This document shows positions 1-12,300 of a DNA stretch of 64,000 nucleotides, one piece after another. Within the stretch, counting starts at the first letter, position 1, and every line of letters starts with the position of its first letter. Source of the stretch: Loxodes magnus (Eukaryota > Ciliophora > Karyorelictea > Loxodida > Loxodidae); NCBI GenBank assembly GCA_946699065.1, contig CAMPDV010000043.1, positions 124,001 through 188,000 of the forward strand. The letters are read 5' to 3'. The position numbers and the translations under genes were made by a program. The notes below the pieces were generated by a model that saw only the letters and a list, made by a program, of their open reading frames with translations, was not told the DNA's origin and searched no databases.

Positions 1-3000
1 TGATCTTCAGACTCTTTTACTTGCTTTTCTTCACTTTTCTTAGAAATTCTCTCTCTAACTTCTAGAATTTGATTGTTACCTAACTGATCTTCAGACTCTT
101 TTACTTGCTTTAATTCACTTTTCTTAGAAATTCTCTCTAACTTCTAGTTTTTGATAGTTACCTAACTGATCTTCAGACTCTTTTACTTGCTTTTCTTCAC
201 TTTTCTTAGAAATTCTCTCTTACTTCTAATCTTTGATAATTACCTAACTGATCTTCAGACTCTTTTGCTTGCTTTAATTCACTTTTCTTAGAAATTCTCT
301 TACTTCTAGAATTTGATAGTTACCTAACTGATCTTCAGACTCTTTTACTTGCTTTAATTCACTTTTCTTAGAAATTCTCTTACTTCTAGTTTTTGATAAT
401 TACCTAACTGATCTTCAGACTCTTTTACTTGCTTTAATTCACTTTTCTTAGAAATTCTCTTACTTCTAGAATTTGATAGTTACCTAACTGATCTTCAGAC
501 TCTTTTGCTTGCTTTAATTCACTTTTCTCAGAAATTCTCTAACTTCTAGTTTTTGATAATTACCTAACTGATCTTCAGACTCTTTTACTTGCTTTAAATT
601 CACTTTTCTTAGAAATTCTCTTACTTCTAGAATTTGATAGTTACCTAACTGATCTTCAGACTCTTTTACTTGCTTTTCTTCACTTTTCTTAGAAATTCTC
701 TTACTTCTAGTTTTTGATAGTTACCTAACTGATCTTCAGACTCTTTTACTTGCTTTAATTCACTTTTCTTAGAAATTCTCTCTCTAACTTCTAGTTTTTG
801 ATAATTACCTAACTGATCTTCAGACTCTTTTACTTGCTTTAATTCACTTTTCTTAGAAATTCTCTCTTACTTCTAGTTTTAAATAATTACCTAACTGATC
901 TTCAGACTCTTTTACTTGCTTTTCTTCACTTTTCTTAGAAATTCTCTCTTACTTCTAGTTTTTGATAATTACCTAACTGATCTTCAGACTCTTTTACTTG
1001 CTTTAATTCACTTTTCTTAGAAATTCTCTTACTTCTAGAATTTGATAGTTACCTAACTGATCTTCAGACTCTTTTGCTTGCTTTAATTCACTTTTCTTAG
1101 AAATTCTCTCTCTAACTTCTAGAATTTGATAGTTACCTAACTGATCTTCAGACTCTTTTACTTGCTTTTCTTCACTTTTCTTAGAAATTCTCTTACTTCT
1201 AGTTTTTGATAATTACCTAACTGATCTTCAGACTCTTTTACTTGCTTTAATTCACTTTTCTTAGAAATTCTCTCTCTAACTTCTAGAATCTGATAGTTAC
1301 CTAACTGATCTTCAGACTCTTTTACTTGCTTTAAATTCACTTTTCTTAGAAATTCTCTTACTTCTAGAATTTGATAGTTACCTAACTGATCTTCAGACTC
1401 TTTTACTTGCTTTTCTTCACTTTTCTTAGAAATTCTCTTACTTCTAGTTTTTGATAGTTACCTAACTGATCTTCAGACTCTTTTACTTGCTTTAATTCAC
1501 TTTTCTTAGAAATTCTCTCTCTAACTTCTAGTTTTTGATAATTACCTAACTGATCTTCAGACTCTTTTACTTGCTTTAATTCACTTTTCTTAGAAATTCT
1601 CTCTTACTTCTAGTTTTAAATAATTACCTAACTGATCTTCAGACTCTTTTACTTGCTTTAATTCACTTTTCTTAGAAATTCTCTCTTACTTCTAGTTTTT
1701 GATAATTACCTAACTGATCTTCAGACTCTTTTACTTGCTTTAATTCACTTTTCTTAGAAATTCTCTTACTTCTAGAATTTGATAGTTACCTAACTGATCT
1801 TCAGACTCTTTTGCTTGCTTTAATTCACTTTTCTTAGAAATTCTCTCTCTAACTTCTAGAATTTGATAGTTACCTAACTGATCTTCAGACTCTTTTACTT
1901 GCTTTAATTCACTTTTCTTAGAAATTCTCTCTTACTTCTAGTTTTTGATAATTACCTAACTGATCTTCAGACTCTTTTACTTGCTTTTCTTCACTTTTCT
2001 TAGAAATTCTCTCTTACTTCTAGTTTTTGATAATTACCTAACTGATCTTCAGACTCTTTTACTTGCTTTAATTCACTTTTCTTAGAAATTCTCTTACTTC
2101 TAGAATTTGATAGTTACCTAACTGATCTTCAGACTCTTTTACTTGCTTTAATTCACTTTTCTTAGAAATTCTCTTACTTCTAGTTTTTGATAGTTACCTA
2201 ACTGATCTTCAGACTCTTTTACTTGCTTTTCTTCACTTTTCTTAGAAATTCTCTTACTTCTAGTTTTTGATAATTACCTAACTGATCTTCAGACTCTTTT
2301 ACTTGCTTTAATTCACTTTTCTTAGAAATTCTCTTACTTCTAGTTTTTGATTGTTACCTAACTGATCTTCAGACTCTTTTACTTGCTTTAATTCACTTTT
2401 CTTAGAAATTCTCTTGCTTCTAGTTTTTGATTGTTACCTAACTGATCTTCAGACTCTTTTACTTGCTTTAATTCACTTTTCTTAGAAATTCTCTTACTTC
2501 TAGTTTTTGATAGTTACCTAACTGATCTTCAGACTCTTTTACTTGCTTTAATTCACTTTTCTTAGAAATTCTCTCTTACTTCTAGTTTTTGATAATTACC
2601 TAACTGATCTTCAGACTCTTTTACTTGCTTTAATTCACTTTTCTTAGAAATTCTCTTACTTCTAGTTTTTGATAATTACCTAACTGATCTTCAGACTCTT
2701 TTACTTGCTTTAATTCACTTTTCTTAGAAATTCTCTCTTACTTCTAGTTTTTGATAGTTACCTAACTGATCTTCAGACTCTTTTACTTGCTTTTCTTCAC
2801 TTTTCTTAGAAATTCTCTCTTACTTCTAGTTTTTGATAATTACCTAACTGATCTTCAGACTCTTTTACTTGCTTTAATTCACTTTTCTTAGAAATTCTCT
2901 CTTACTTCTAGTTTTTGATAGTTACCTAACTGATCTTCAGACTCTTTTACTTGCTTTTCTTCACTTTTCTTAGAAATTCTCTCTTACTTCTAGTTTTTGA

Positions 3001-3349
3001 TAGTTACCTAACTGATCTTCAGACTCTTTTACTTGCTTTTCTTCACTTTTCTTAGAAATTCTCTTACTTCTAGTTTTTGATTGTTACCTAACTGATCTTC
3101 AGACTCTTTTACTTGCTTTAATTCACTTTTCTTAGAAATTCTCTTACTTCTAGAATTTGATAATTACCTAACTGATCTTCAGACTCTTTTACTTGCTTTA
3201 ATTCACTTTTCTTAGAAATTCTCTCTTACTTCTAGAATTTGATAATTACCTAACTGATCTTCAGACTCTTTTACTTGCTTTTCTTCACTTTTCTTAGAAA
3301 TTCTCTCTTACTTCTAGTTTTTGATAATTACCTAACTGATCTTCAGACT
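1..3349. repeat. Minisatellite, 41 full periods of 80-84 bp
   Basis: The core tgatcttcag recurs 42 times from position 1 to 3337. Spacings counted by eye are 80 bp (18 times), 81 (2), 82 (15) and 84 (6). All 80/82/84 variation is a dinucleotide (CT on the plus strand) inside the segment read as an intron; the remaining 63 bp is constant in length. The 81-bp periods (569-649 and 1306-1386) have one extra A in the exon part (ctttaaattcac instead of ctttaattcac). The order of period lengths from 569 (81,80,84,82,82,80,84) recurs from 1306, which implies a 737-bp higher-order duplication. Confidence 0.97.
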
Positions 3350-3638
3350 GCTTTTTTTTAATATTTGCCTATTAATTTTAGCTCATTTTTTTTATTAAGG
3401 ATCCATTGGTCTTTTTGATTTGTTCCGTTGGCAGAGTTTTCTTCTACTTTAAATTAAAGTTCAAAAAGTTTTTCTTATTTTCCTTTTTTAATATGATATT
3501 CCCTAGCTTCTTATTAAAACATCCTTTTTTTATTTCACTCTTTAATTCTGATTTTCTTCTTATTTATCTTTTTCCTTTCCGAAAATAGCTTTTAGTTCAA
3601 AACTCTGAGCAAAAGGAGGCTTTCACACGTTTTGCCAT
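1..3638 (-). CDS. Tandem exon-intron repeat protein (5' part; runs off left edge)
   Basis: Function unknown; 3' end lies outside the window. From an ATG at 3638 (MAKRVKASFCSEFW...) a Lys-rich unique region of about 97 codons runs in frame into 42 copies of a repeat. Exon 1 is 3638-3312 (109 codons). After it come introns at 3293-3311, 3211-3229 and so on, separated by 63-nt exons that encode a 21-residue charged unit: KSELKQVKESED followed by QLGNYQKLE. Variants are L/E, V/A, QK/QI/QR and Q/L. The introns read GTAAGAGAATTTCTAAG (17 nt) or versions with one or two extra GA (19 or 21 nt), and resemble introns in neighbouring genes. The spliced repeat has no TGA, is highly charged and is probably helical. 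Each exon is a multiple of three, so skipping exons would keep frame. Two units carry a 64-nt exon. The start could lie further upstream, because the frame stays open. Confidence 0.72.
2401..2417 (-). other. Repeat-unit intron with a GC donor
   Basis: In this one unit the 17-nt intron starts GCAAGAG instead of GTAAGAG, a GC-AG intron if functional. A different unit (527-543) ends CTGAG instead of CTAAG. All other units keep GT...AG ends. Confidence 0.5.
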
Positions 3639-4419
3639 TTCAGGACCTCTAACACACCTAAAAATGCGGAAGAAACTTAACCAAAACTATTACTATCGAA
3701 AAATATAATAATTATTGAAATTACTAATAAATAATATTAAAAAACATCACACTTACTTAAAAAAAATGACGAACGCTCTTAACACTTGAAACAATACGAA
3801 TTAAAAAATAATAAACTCGACTTAAAAAAAAAATTGTTTATTGCTTAGAAGAAAACTATATAAAGACTTACAACTAAAAAAATTTTCTAGATCCTTTTAA
3901 TTTAAAATATCTTCCTTAATAAATCCTAAAGCTTCAAAAATTCTAGAACCTTTTAAATTTAAATATCTTTCTTTATGATATCTTATAGACTTCGAAAAAT
4001 TTATTTAGATCCTTTTAAATTAAATACTTCTTTAATAAAATCCTTAGAACCTCAAAAATTTATCTAGAACCTTTAAAATAAAAACTTTTTTTTTAAAAAT
4101 CATAAAGCTTCAAAAATTTATCTAGAACCTTTTACATAAAAGACTTAAGAAAAATTTTGAACTCTTTAAATACACTTGACAAATAATATATACTTAAAGA
4201 ATAACTTTAAGAAAGAACTTAAAACTGAACTTAAGAATGAACTTAAGAAAAAACTAAAGAAAGAACTAAAGAAAGAACTAAAGAAAGAACTTAAGAAATA
4301 ACTTAAGAGAGATCTTAAATAAAGAACTAAAGAAAGAACTTAAAGAAAGAACTAAAGAAAGACTTAAGAAAGACTTAAATATTAAAACTTAATCAAAAAT
4401 ATACTTAATACATACTTGC
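3639..4419. other. Intergenic region with two simple tandem repeats
   Basis: This lies between the repeat gene and the 3' end of the kinase-WD40 gene, both on the minus strand, so it should hold the upstream region of the repeat gene. Roughly 3880-4150 holds four to five diverged copies of a 57-60 bp unit containing 'tctagaacctttta...cttcaaaaattt'. Roughly 4190-4385 is a purine-rich run of variations on 'aagaaagaactt'. No gene was recognised. Confidence 0.6.
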
Positions 4420-6390
4420 TCATGACCCTATCCTCCATTTCCTCAAAACTCTGTCTTCACCACCAGGTACCAACCACTTGTTGTCCACACTCAATGCCAA
4501 TGCTTGGATTCATCCAACATGCCCAGCCAATGTCTATATACACTCACCAGTAGCAAAATTCCAAATTCTTAGAGTCGAATCATGTGAAGACGATATTATA
4601 AAACCATTATCCGAAGTTATTAGAGTTTTGTACACATAATTAGAATGCCCAACCAAAGTACGAATCAGCTGTCCAGTCTGGAAATCCCAGACTTTGATCG
4701 TTTTATCAGCACTTGCAGAAACTATCCATTTCTGGTCCCGAGAGATCGCTATAGATTTAACTGAGTTCGCATGTCCAGTAATGGTCCTCAAACAGCTTCC
4801 AGTCTGGAAATCCCAGACTTTGATAGTTTTATCAGCACTTGCAGAGACTATCCATTTCTGGTCCGGAGAGATCTCAATAGATCAAACTGAGTTCGCATGT
4901 CCAGTAATAGTCCTCAAACAGCTTCCAGTCTGGATATCCCAGACTTTTATCTTATTATCATCACTTCCAGATACAATCCATTTCTGGTCCGGAGAGATCG
5001 CAATAGATAAAACTCAGTCCGCATGTCCCGTACAAGTCCTCAAACAGCTTCCAGTCTGGATATCCCAGACTTTTATCTTATTATCATCACTTCCAGATAC
5101 AATCCATTTCTGGTCCGGAGAGATCGCAATAGATAAAACTCAGTCCGCATGTCCCGTACAAGTCCTCAAACAGCTTCCAGTCTGGAAATCCCAGACTTTG
5201 ATCGTTTTATCCACACTTGCAGAGACTATCCATTTCTGGTCCGGAGAGATCGCAATAGATTCAACTAAGTCCGCATGTCCAGTAAAAGTCCTCAAACAGC
5301 CTCCCGTCTGGAAATCCCAGACTTTTATCGTCGTATCAAAACTTGCAGAAACAATGTATTTCTGGTCCAGAGAGATCGCTACAGATTTAACTTTGTCCGC
5401 ATGACCAGTAAAAATTTCGTCTAAATTAATGAAAGAATTACCTTGAGATTTGTCATAGCTTATTTCGAACATTTTTTAAACATGCATCGCTGTTTTATTT
5501 TCTTCTTTTGGCGCTAAATTGTATTGTTGCGATGTTAGTTTCAGATTCTATAAATCTGGTTAAGCTGATTGTGTTTAAATTTCTTTCAAAAGTTTCATTA
5601 ATGCTGTTTAAATTTGCTGTAAGTTAGCTCTTTCAGTTGGATTTTGCTATCAGCAAGCTTTTATTATTTACTGATATTCTTGAGGACAGTCCTCCGGAAT
5701 TTCTTCACGATCCCCTGCCTTGATGTCGTCCTTAATAAATTCAGGCTTAGCGTCTTCAAAAGGTACTTTAAGTGCAGCTATTTCCCAAAATGTTACTCCT
5801 AGAGCAAAAATGTCAGACTGTACGCTATATTTTGGCCTAGAACTCATTATCTCAGGCGCCATCCAACAAACCGTTCCTACTTCTGACTTGATTAGGATTG
5901 ATTTGGATTCCGTTCTTATTCCTAACAATCCAAAGTGAGTAATTTTGGCTTTACAACTATTATCCAAGTGAATATTTAAACTTTTTATATCTCTATGGAT
6001 AATATTTTTTTTGTGAATATATTAAAGCCCTTAGACGATGTCTAGACTTATTTTATATCGCAATTTCCAAGGTATTTCTTAATTACTGTGCAGTAAGTGA
6101 AATAAACTTCGAGGCATGAACTCCATTACTAAACTCAGGGGAGATTAACAGTAACCATAGACTGTAATTACATTTGGGTGCCTCATTTTACACAATAGCG
6201 CAGTCTCATTTTCAAACTCCAATTTTGCTTTTGCAGTTAAATTTTGATTATATAATTCCTTAATTGCAACATCTATTATTCCTTGCATTAAACCTTTGTA
6301 AACCACTCCGAAACCACCTTTGGCTATCTCTCCAAGCTTTTGAATTTCTGTATCTTAAATGACGTAATCCTAATCCATTTCCGAAACCAT
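4420..6390 (-). CDS. TKL-like protein kinase fused to C-terminal WD40 repeats
   Basis: A single uninterrupted reading of 657 codons, ATG at 6388-6390 to TGA at 4420-4422. Residues about 1-270 form a protein kinase: Gly loop '[14 protein letters not shown]', 'VAIKEL' with the ATP-site Lys near residue 42, '[10 protein letters not shown]' near 131, 'WMAPE', '[12 protein letters not shown]', and the subdomain XI '[11 protein letters not shown]', whose Trp is TGA (5650-5652). After a Gln-rich linker, residues about 316-655 carry seven to eight WD40 repeats ([32 protein letters not shown]), enough for one propeller. Oddities: the DFG motif reads HFG (codon 5935-5937), losing the Mg-binding Asp, so activity is doubtful; and two adjacent WD units are identical in DNA. 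The substrate is unknown. Such a fusion suggests a scaffold or signalling role (inference). Confidence 0.93.
4921..5172 (-). repeat. Two identical 126-bp WD40 units
   Basis: 4921-5046 and 5047-5172 are identical base for base (42 codons each, one WD repeat). Flanking WD units of the same gene differ from them at many positions. This indicates a recent in-frame duplication or gene conversion. Confidence 0.95.
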
Positions 6391-9300
6391 TTTTTTATAA
6401 TTTTACGTAAAATAAATTCTTAAATATTCAAAAAATTACCAGAAATGACTAATATTTTTTGTCGTTAGTTACAACTAATAATTGTTTAAATTAAATGAAT
6501 AATAAATTTTAGGTAAATAAATATGCATAATCTTTAAGAAAAACTTAAACTTAAAAAACTAAATTTATCCTAACTTTTAATCAATGCAAACTATACAGCC
6601 TACTACAATTAAGATATTCATTATGATAAAAAACTCACAACCTTTAAAAAATTATGAAATCAATTTAAAAATAAAGATTAAAATCATAAACTCATATAAA
6701 TCAATAAACTTCATGAAAAATAATTAAAATCTAGATATTCAAAAAAACTAATAAAATTTGCCTTGTAAGAATTAGCTAATAATAAAATAACTAAATCATA
6801 ATGCTAAGAACTAAATTAATTAAAAAAATAAACAAATTGAATCTCATTAAATTCTATAATTTAGTGCTATTAATAGCAAACTTAAATAAAAGATTTGTCT
6901 AATTATTAAAATAAATAAAAAAATGAAAATAGACAACTAAAACATTTGTAAAAGTAAATCTTTATAACTAGCAACTGAAATCATAAAACCATAGATACTT
7001 AAATTTTATTTATCTTTAACTAACTTAAAATAACTTTATTTTAAAAACAAAATTTTAATTAAGCCTATCAATAAAATTTAGCAAAAGAACTAATAATAGC
7101 AAAATGGATAAATAAATAAAACTCTAAAAAAATCTATAATTCTAAACCATTATGTATTTAGCTTAAAAATTATATAACTCTTATACGAATTAAAAAAAAC
7201 GATGATTACAAAAAATTAAATTAAAAATGTATAAAAATTATTAATTAGATACTCTATTATTAAGAAAAGAGAATGTGAAAATGAATAATATTCTTATAAC
7301 TAATTATATATAATTATGAATAACTAAAATAATAAAATGCTAAATATTGGTGTATTACAAAGAAGACATACTTTTAGGAAAAAAAATTTATTAACTTCAT
7401 AAAAGTAAAACGTAATAAAATCAAAAATCACTTACATAAATATTAAATTGTTTTTTTTCAAACTTAACTCTATATAAAAATTTAAAGATTACTATATGAA
7501 AAAAAGAATGAATAAAAACTTGAAACTTTAAAAGTTCAACTAAGACTAAGATTTAAAACCTTTTTGTCTTTAGCAAATATCAAATAATAAATAAAAGGTT
7601 AGTATTTCTTGAGATATGTTTGAGATCTTATTAAATTTAATAGGAATAATTATACAACTAACACTAATTAATTTATAATAAATAATTGTTTAGAATTCTT
7701 CATACTTGGTAAAACTTAATTATGCCTCCAGAATGAATAATCAAGCTTATGAATTAAAATCTTGAATATTTACTTTACAAGTTTAAATAAGCTAATTAAA
7801 AGATAAAAAATAAGAGATATTAAAATCAAAACAACTATTATCATAGATTTTAAAACCATAAAAATGCTTCTTAGATATACGTAAAATAAAGAAAGAATTC
7901 ACTTAAAGAAAATTTAAGTTAATAAGATCATAAAATTAAAGTTAAATAATAAATTTAATCTAATTTAACTAAAAATAAATTGACTATATTAAAATAGATT
8001 TTTTAATCATGTTTTCTTAAGACTCTTTTAAAAATAATATAATGATATGTTTAGAAAATTTACAACAGTCATGGAATTATAACCTTTATTATTTAAAAAA
8101 AGTTGAATATTTTTAACATTTGACTTTAATTTAGTTAATTAAATAATTAATAAGCAAAATATAAAGAAATAATTCTTTAGAAATAAATCAATTTAATTTC
8201 TTTTTTGTTAATAATTGAAGTTCAAAATTTTTGCTAACTTCGATTCTTAAGGGCGCTAATTAAATAAACATTAAATATAATATAAAAAGAGAAGAGAAGA
8301 AATAAAATTAGAATTAACTTTTTACCTAATAAAATCAAAAAAATAAAATTTGCTATGAGAATGATATCATTTATCAAGAAGTAAATTGTTCTAAAAAAAC
8401 ATAAATAAATTAAAAGAACATGATGCTGATGTTTTCAATATTGTAGCTCCAACTAAATTATTTTTAACCTTTAGATCGTAATTTTTATACATTATACCAA
8501 GACTATTTGCAATAAATTTAAAATAATTAATTTAAGTTATATTTGTAAAAGAAAGCTCCTTTTGAGTTCATTTCTTAAGGACCTGAAAATTTTGAATAAC
8601 TAATAAATTTAAAAGAATTGCTAAATATATATATAGGCTACTTGCTAACTTCTTGTCATTTAATAGGAAAAAATAAAAATCTTTTATAAATAAGCCTGCA
8701 ATAAGGTTGCATAAGCAAAGCTCTTTAGACTGATTTTAAGATAAAATGAATAAATTAGTAATAATAAAGATAATTTTTAAAGCATATCTATGAGATCATT
8801 TTGCAAGCTCAATAATAATGTAAATATATAAAAAACAAACGAAAGAAGAGCTAAATAATTAATATTAGATACTAACCTTAGAGTTTCAAGATGCAATAAG
8901 AATTATATAAGAAATAGACTAATGAAGCTGAACTACTAAGGGAAATCATTTAGAAATAATAACAAAAGAAACTACTTAAAATGAAACCTTGTTTAATTTA
9001 AACTGTACTATGATTATTAGTAGTCACATTAATAATTGAATGATTAACTTTAAAAGCTGAACTCAAAGGTTAAGCAAGTATTTAATAACTATTTTAAACT
9101 AAAGATTAATTTATCTTATTACTATTTATGTAAGTTATTAAATCCATTATTTATGCTTTAAATTAACTTTCATTTTATAAATAAAAATATCTTAAGATTG
9201 AGGGAAATTATATAAAAAAAGGCATAGAGTCACTTAAATTATTAATCAGCTAAGCTAATACGATAATGATACTTTACTAGACTTTTAGAAGCTTCTATCC

Positions 9301-12300
9301 CATAAAATCAAAATAAGATTAAAATAAAGAGATGAAGATATTTAGTAAGACAGTGTATAGTAACCTCAGTAAGAGTGCTAAGAACCAATTTATAGCTTAA
9401 AGATTGACTTAACATTTTAAGACTTAAATAGTCCTCTCATTATTCTAAAGCTTCAGTTCCTCCAGGTATTTTTTAAACTTTTTTGAGATAGGTAGCTTAG
9501 ATTAAGTCTTATTGAGGAAATAAAGATTTTACCCAGTATATAACGGAAATTAATTACCTCAATTTTTTATTGAAGATAAACAGAAAAATAGTTAAAGCTA
9601 GAATTAAAAACTACTTGGCAGGTCCAAGACTTGAGATTGAAAAAAATTGATAAAATAGTTACTTTGAAATATCTAAGATAACTAAGCTAAAAAGAGCTAA
9701 AATTAAACAAAAAGACTAAGCATCATAAAATTGATCTAAGAAAGAAAATTCTTATTAATTAGTACTAACTTGTAAGTATTTTACAAGGAAATTTGAGAAC
9801 ATTACAAATTAGAGTTTTTGAATCATAGATTTATAGAAATTTAAGAAATCTAACTAGTTGTCCATTTTCATAAGCTAATTAAAGAAAAAATTTAGATTCT
9901 TGAAGATTAAAAGAAGAGAAAATTTCTGTTAAAAGGCATTAATATGTTGGTAGGCGTGAGGAAATTAAAAATCTAATTAAGAGAAAATCTTACTTTTGGT
10001 ATTGTGTCTTTACTAACTATCCTTGATTTATAATTAATAATCTAACTTTTCAAGCAAAAAAAACAGCTATCCTCTGAAACGATCAAACACCAATAGAAGA
10101 AAGTCATTAGAGGTATATATTTCCTGGATATAGGAGGACTACTTAAGAAGTTTATTTTTAAAGAGAATAGTCTTTCTTTGCAGATTCTTTTAGCTAATTG
10201 AGTAGATGTCTGCCGAAAATTTGCCAAGCAAAATTTGATTCATCTCATCTTCTTAGAAGAATAGTCAAAGCAGAAAGCAAGTTAGCAGAGTATATAAATG
10301 CTTAGACAAATGCTTCTTTCCGATAAGCTGTGAGAATAAAGACTAAGCTCAATAAGAATGTAAGCGTGCTTACTTAAAATGAATAGCTCAGGACTAATAA
10401 ATATAGAAACGAAAACTAAGATTGCTAAGCTATTCAAAGCTAGCAAGATAAGAATACGTTAAACTTAATGGAAATTTCTATAACTTCAGTCAATAATCTA
10501 GGAAGATTAAATAGTTGAATCAAAGAATCTATTGCTCAGTAAATTCATTAATAGAAACAATTTTTATTAACTAAATAACAGAACTAAAAAAAGCGAACTT
10601 CAACTTAAATTTATCGACTTGAGCTTTGAGATTATTACAGAATCTTCTTATCTTTTTCTTCTTTAGTCAGTTTTAGAATACCAAACATTAGAAGAAAATT
10701 AAAACCTTAATAATTACTTAACCATATTATAGTAGCATACGCTTTTCAAGGGTGAGTGAGTCATAAAAAAGAGGTTTTGAGGGATTAATATTGCGTCAAA
10801 ATACCCTTGCTATGTAGTATAAGGCTAGCTTAAGATTCCACATCAGCAAACAAAATAGCAAATTTAAGAAAATCTAGTTAATTCATTAACTAAAGTTTCA
10901 AGAATATTACGCATGATAAAGTTCTTAATCTTTAGATATCCCAATCAAGTAATCTTTAGTCCATTTTTACTTCTCTTTCTTTAGCTTGAATTTCCACTTC
11001 AGTTTTTAATCATAATTATTTGTTTTAGCTATTCATTAACGATTCAACCTCTCTTTATTCTTTAAATTTCACTCTTTAATTTTAATTTAATTTTATTATC
11101 AAAATATAGAACCTTAAAGAGCCATAAAACATGTTTAAATCTAGCTTTTAAGTAAATTACTAAAATCTATAAGATTATAGTAATAAAGGAATTTCTCTAG
11201 GGTATCAAGAACAATATTAAGAGCTTTAATTTGCAATCATAAGACATTTACTTAAGTCTTATTAGCGTTGATGGTTCAATCTAAAGGGAATAAATATAAG
11301 ATAAATTACATAATCAGTCAATCAAGTCCTTGGAAAGAAAATCTTTAGGCTAAACTTGTAAAGGAGAAATCTTAAAACTTTCTAAGATATAACGAAACAA
11401 TAGAATGCTTTAGTAAACCAATAGAACATAAACCCTATTCTCCTAAATTTTATTTAAAAAAAGTACAATCAACATAATCTTAGAACATTCTTAAAATCTA
11501 TTTAGTTCTACGAAAAGTAATTAATTGAATCTTAGCTTAGGCTTAACTTGCATAGGGAATCTATAATCACAATTATAAAGCATTTATCAATAAAATTAAA
11601 AAGTTTATCTGTTTAGTTAATGAGATATAATGCAACTTTTGTAGTCTAAGCTATAAATATAACAAGAATGTTAAATATTAAAGTTTTTTATTGAATTAGA
11701 ACTAATTCTCTCTTCTCTAAAGCAATAAGCAATTCAAATTTAAGACATTAAGTTTTTAACTTACTGACATTAAAGATAGAACAGAAAAAATAATTTTCTA
11801 AAATGATTCTTAAAAATACAGAAGAGTCTGTATTTCTTAGCAACTGTCGAACTTAAAATCAAAAGATGAAAAACCTAAACCAACAAAGAGAATTATTATT
11901 ATTTTTAGACAGAAAAGGGAAACAATTATTATTTTACCAAGGTAGAAAAAATTAAACCTAATTAAAGGACTACTTGTTATTAGAATTATATATAAGAGCC
12001 TTCATTAATTATGCTAATATAATTATTTGTTTAGATTTATAGATAAAATCATATAAAAATATCTTAATAAAACTGTAGAATTTTAAGTTTAATATTAATC
12101 TATCTCTAATGGTTATTATCTATACTGCTAAATTTCTATTTCATATATTTTTGTCTTTATTTATAATGTTTTCCCTAAATTTATCTAAAATTCTTGAACT
12201 AAAATGTAGTTAATAAAAAACAAATAAGAGAGTAAATGTTTAAAGTGTATTTGCTTAAATAATTTATTATAAAAGCGAAATGAAGAATCGTACTATATAA

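Noticed and set aside
1-3349. CRISPR-like array or noncoding satellite
   Set aside because: There are no unique spacers: the whole 80-84 bp unit is repeated. A purely noncoding satellite does not explain why 39 of 41 periods keep a 63-nt part bounded by splice-like ends and in frame with an upstream ATG, though noncoding status is not excluded without RNA data.
4694-5404. Plus-strand open frame over the WD40 gene
   Set aside because: It is the antisense shadow of periodic WD40 repeats; the minus strand carries the family motifs.
10042-10227. Standard-code ORF on minus strand
   Set aside because: Chance open frame in AT-rich DNA; no motif, and the opposite strand is at least as open.
10740-10830. 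Structured RNA candidate (slightly GC-richer block)
   Set aside because: No tRNA box A/B, no convincing stems and no known RNA signature could be seen by eye.
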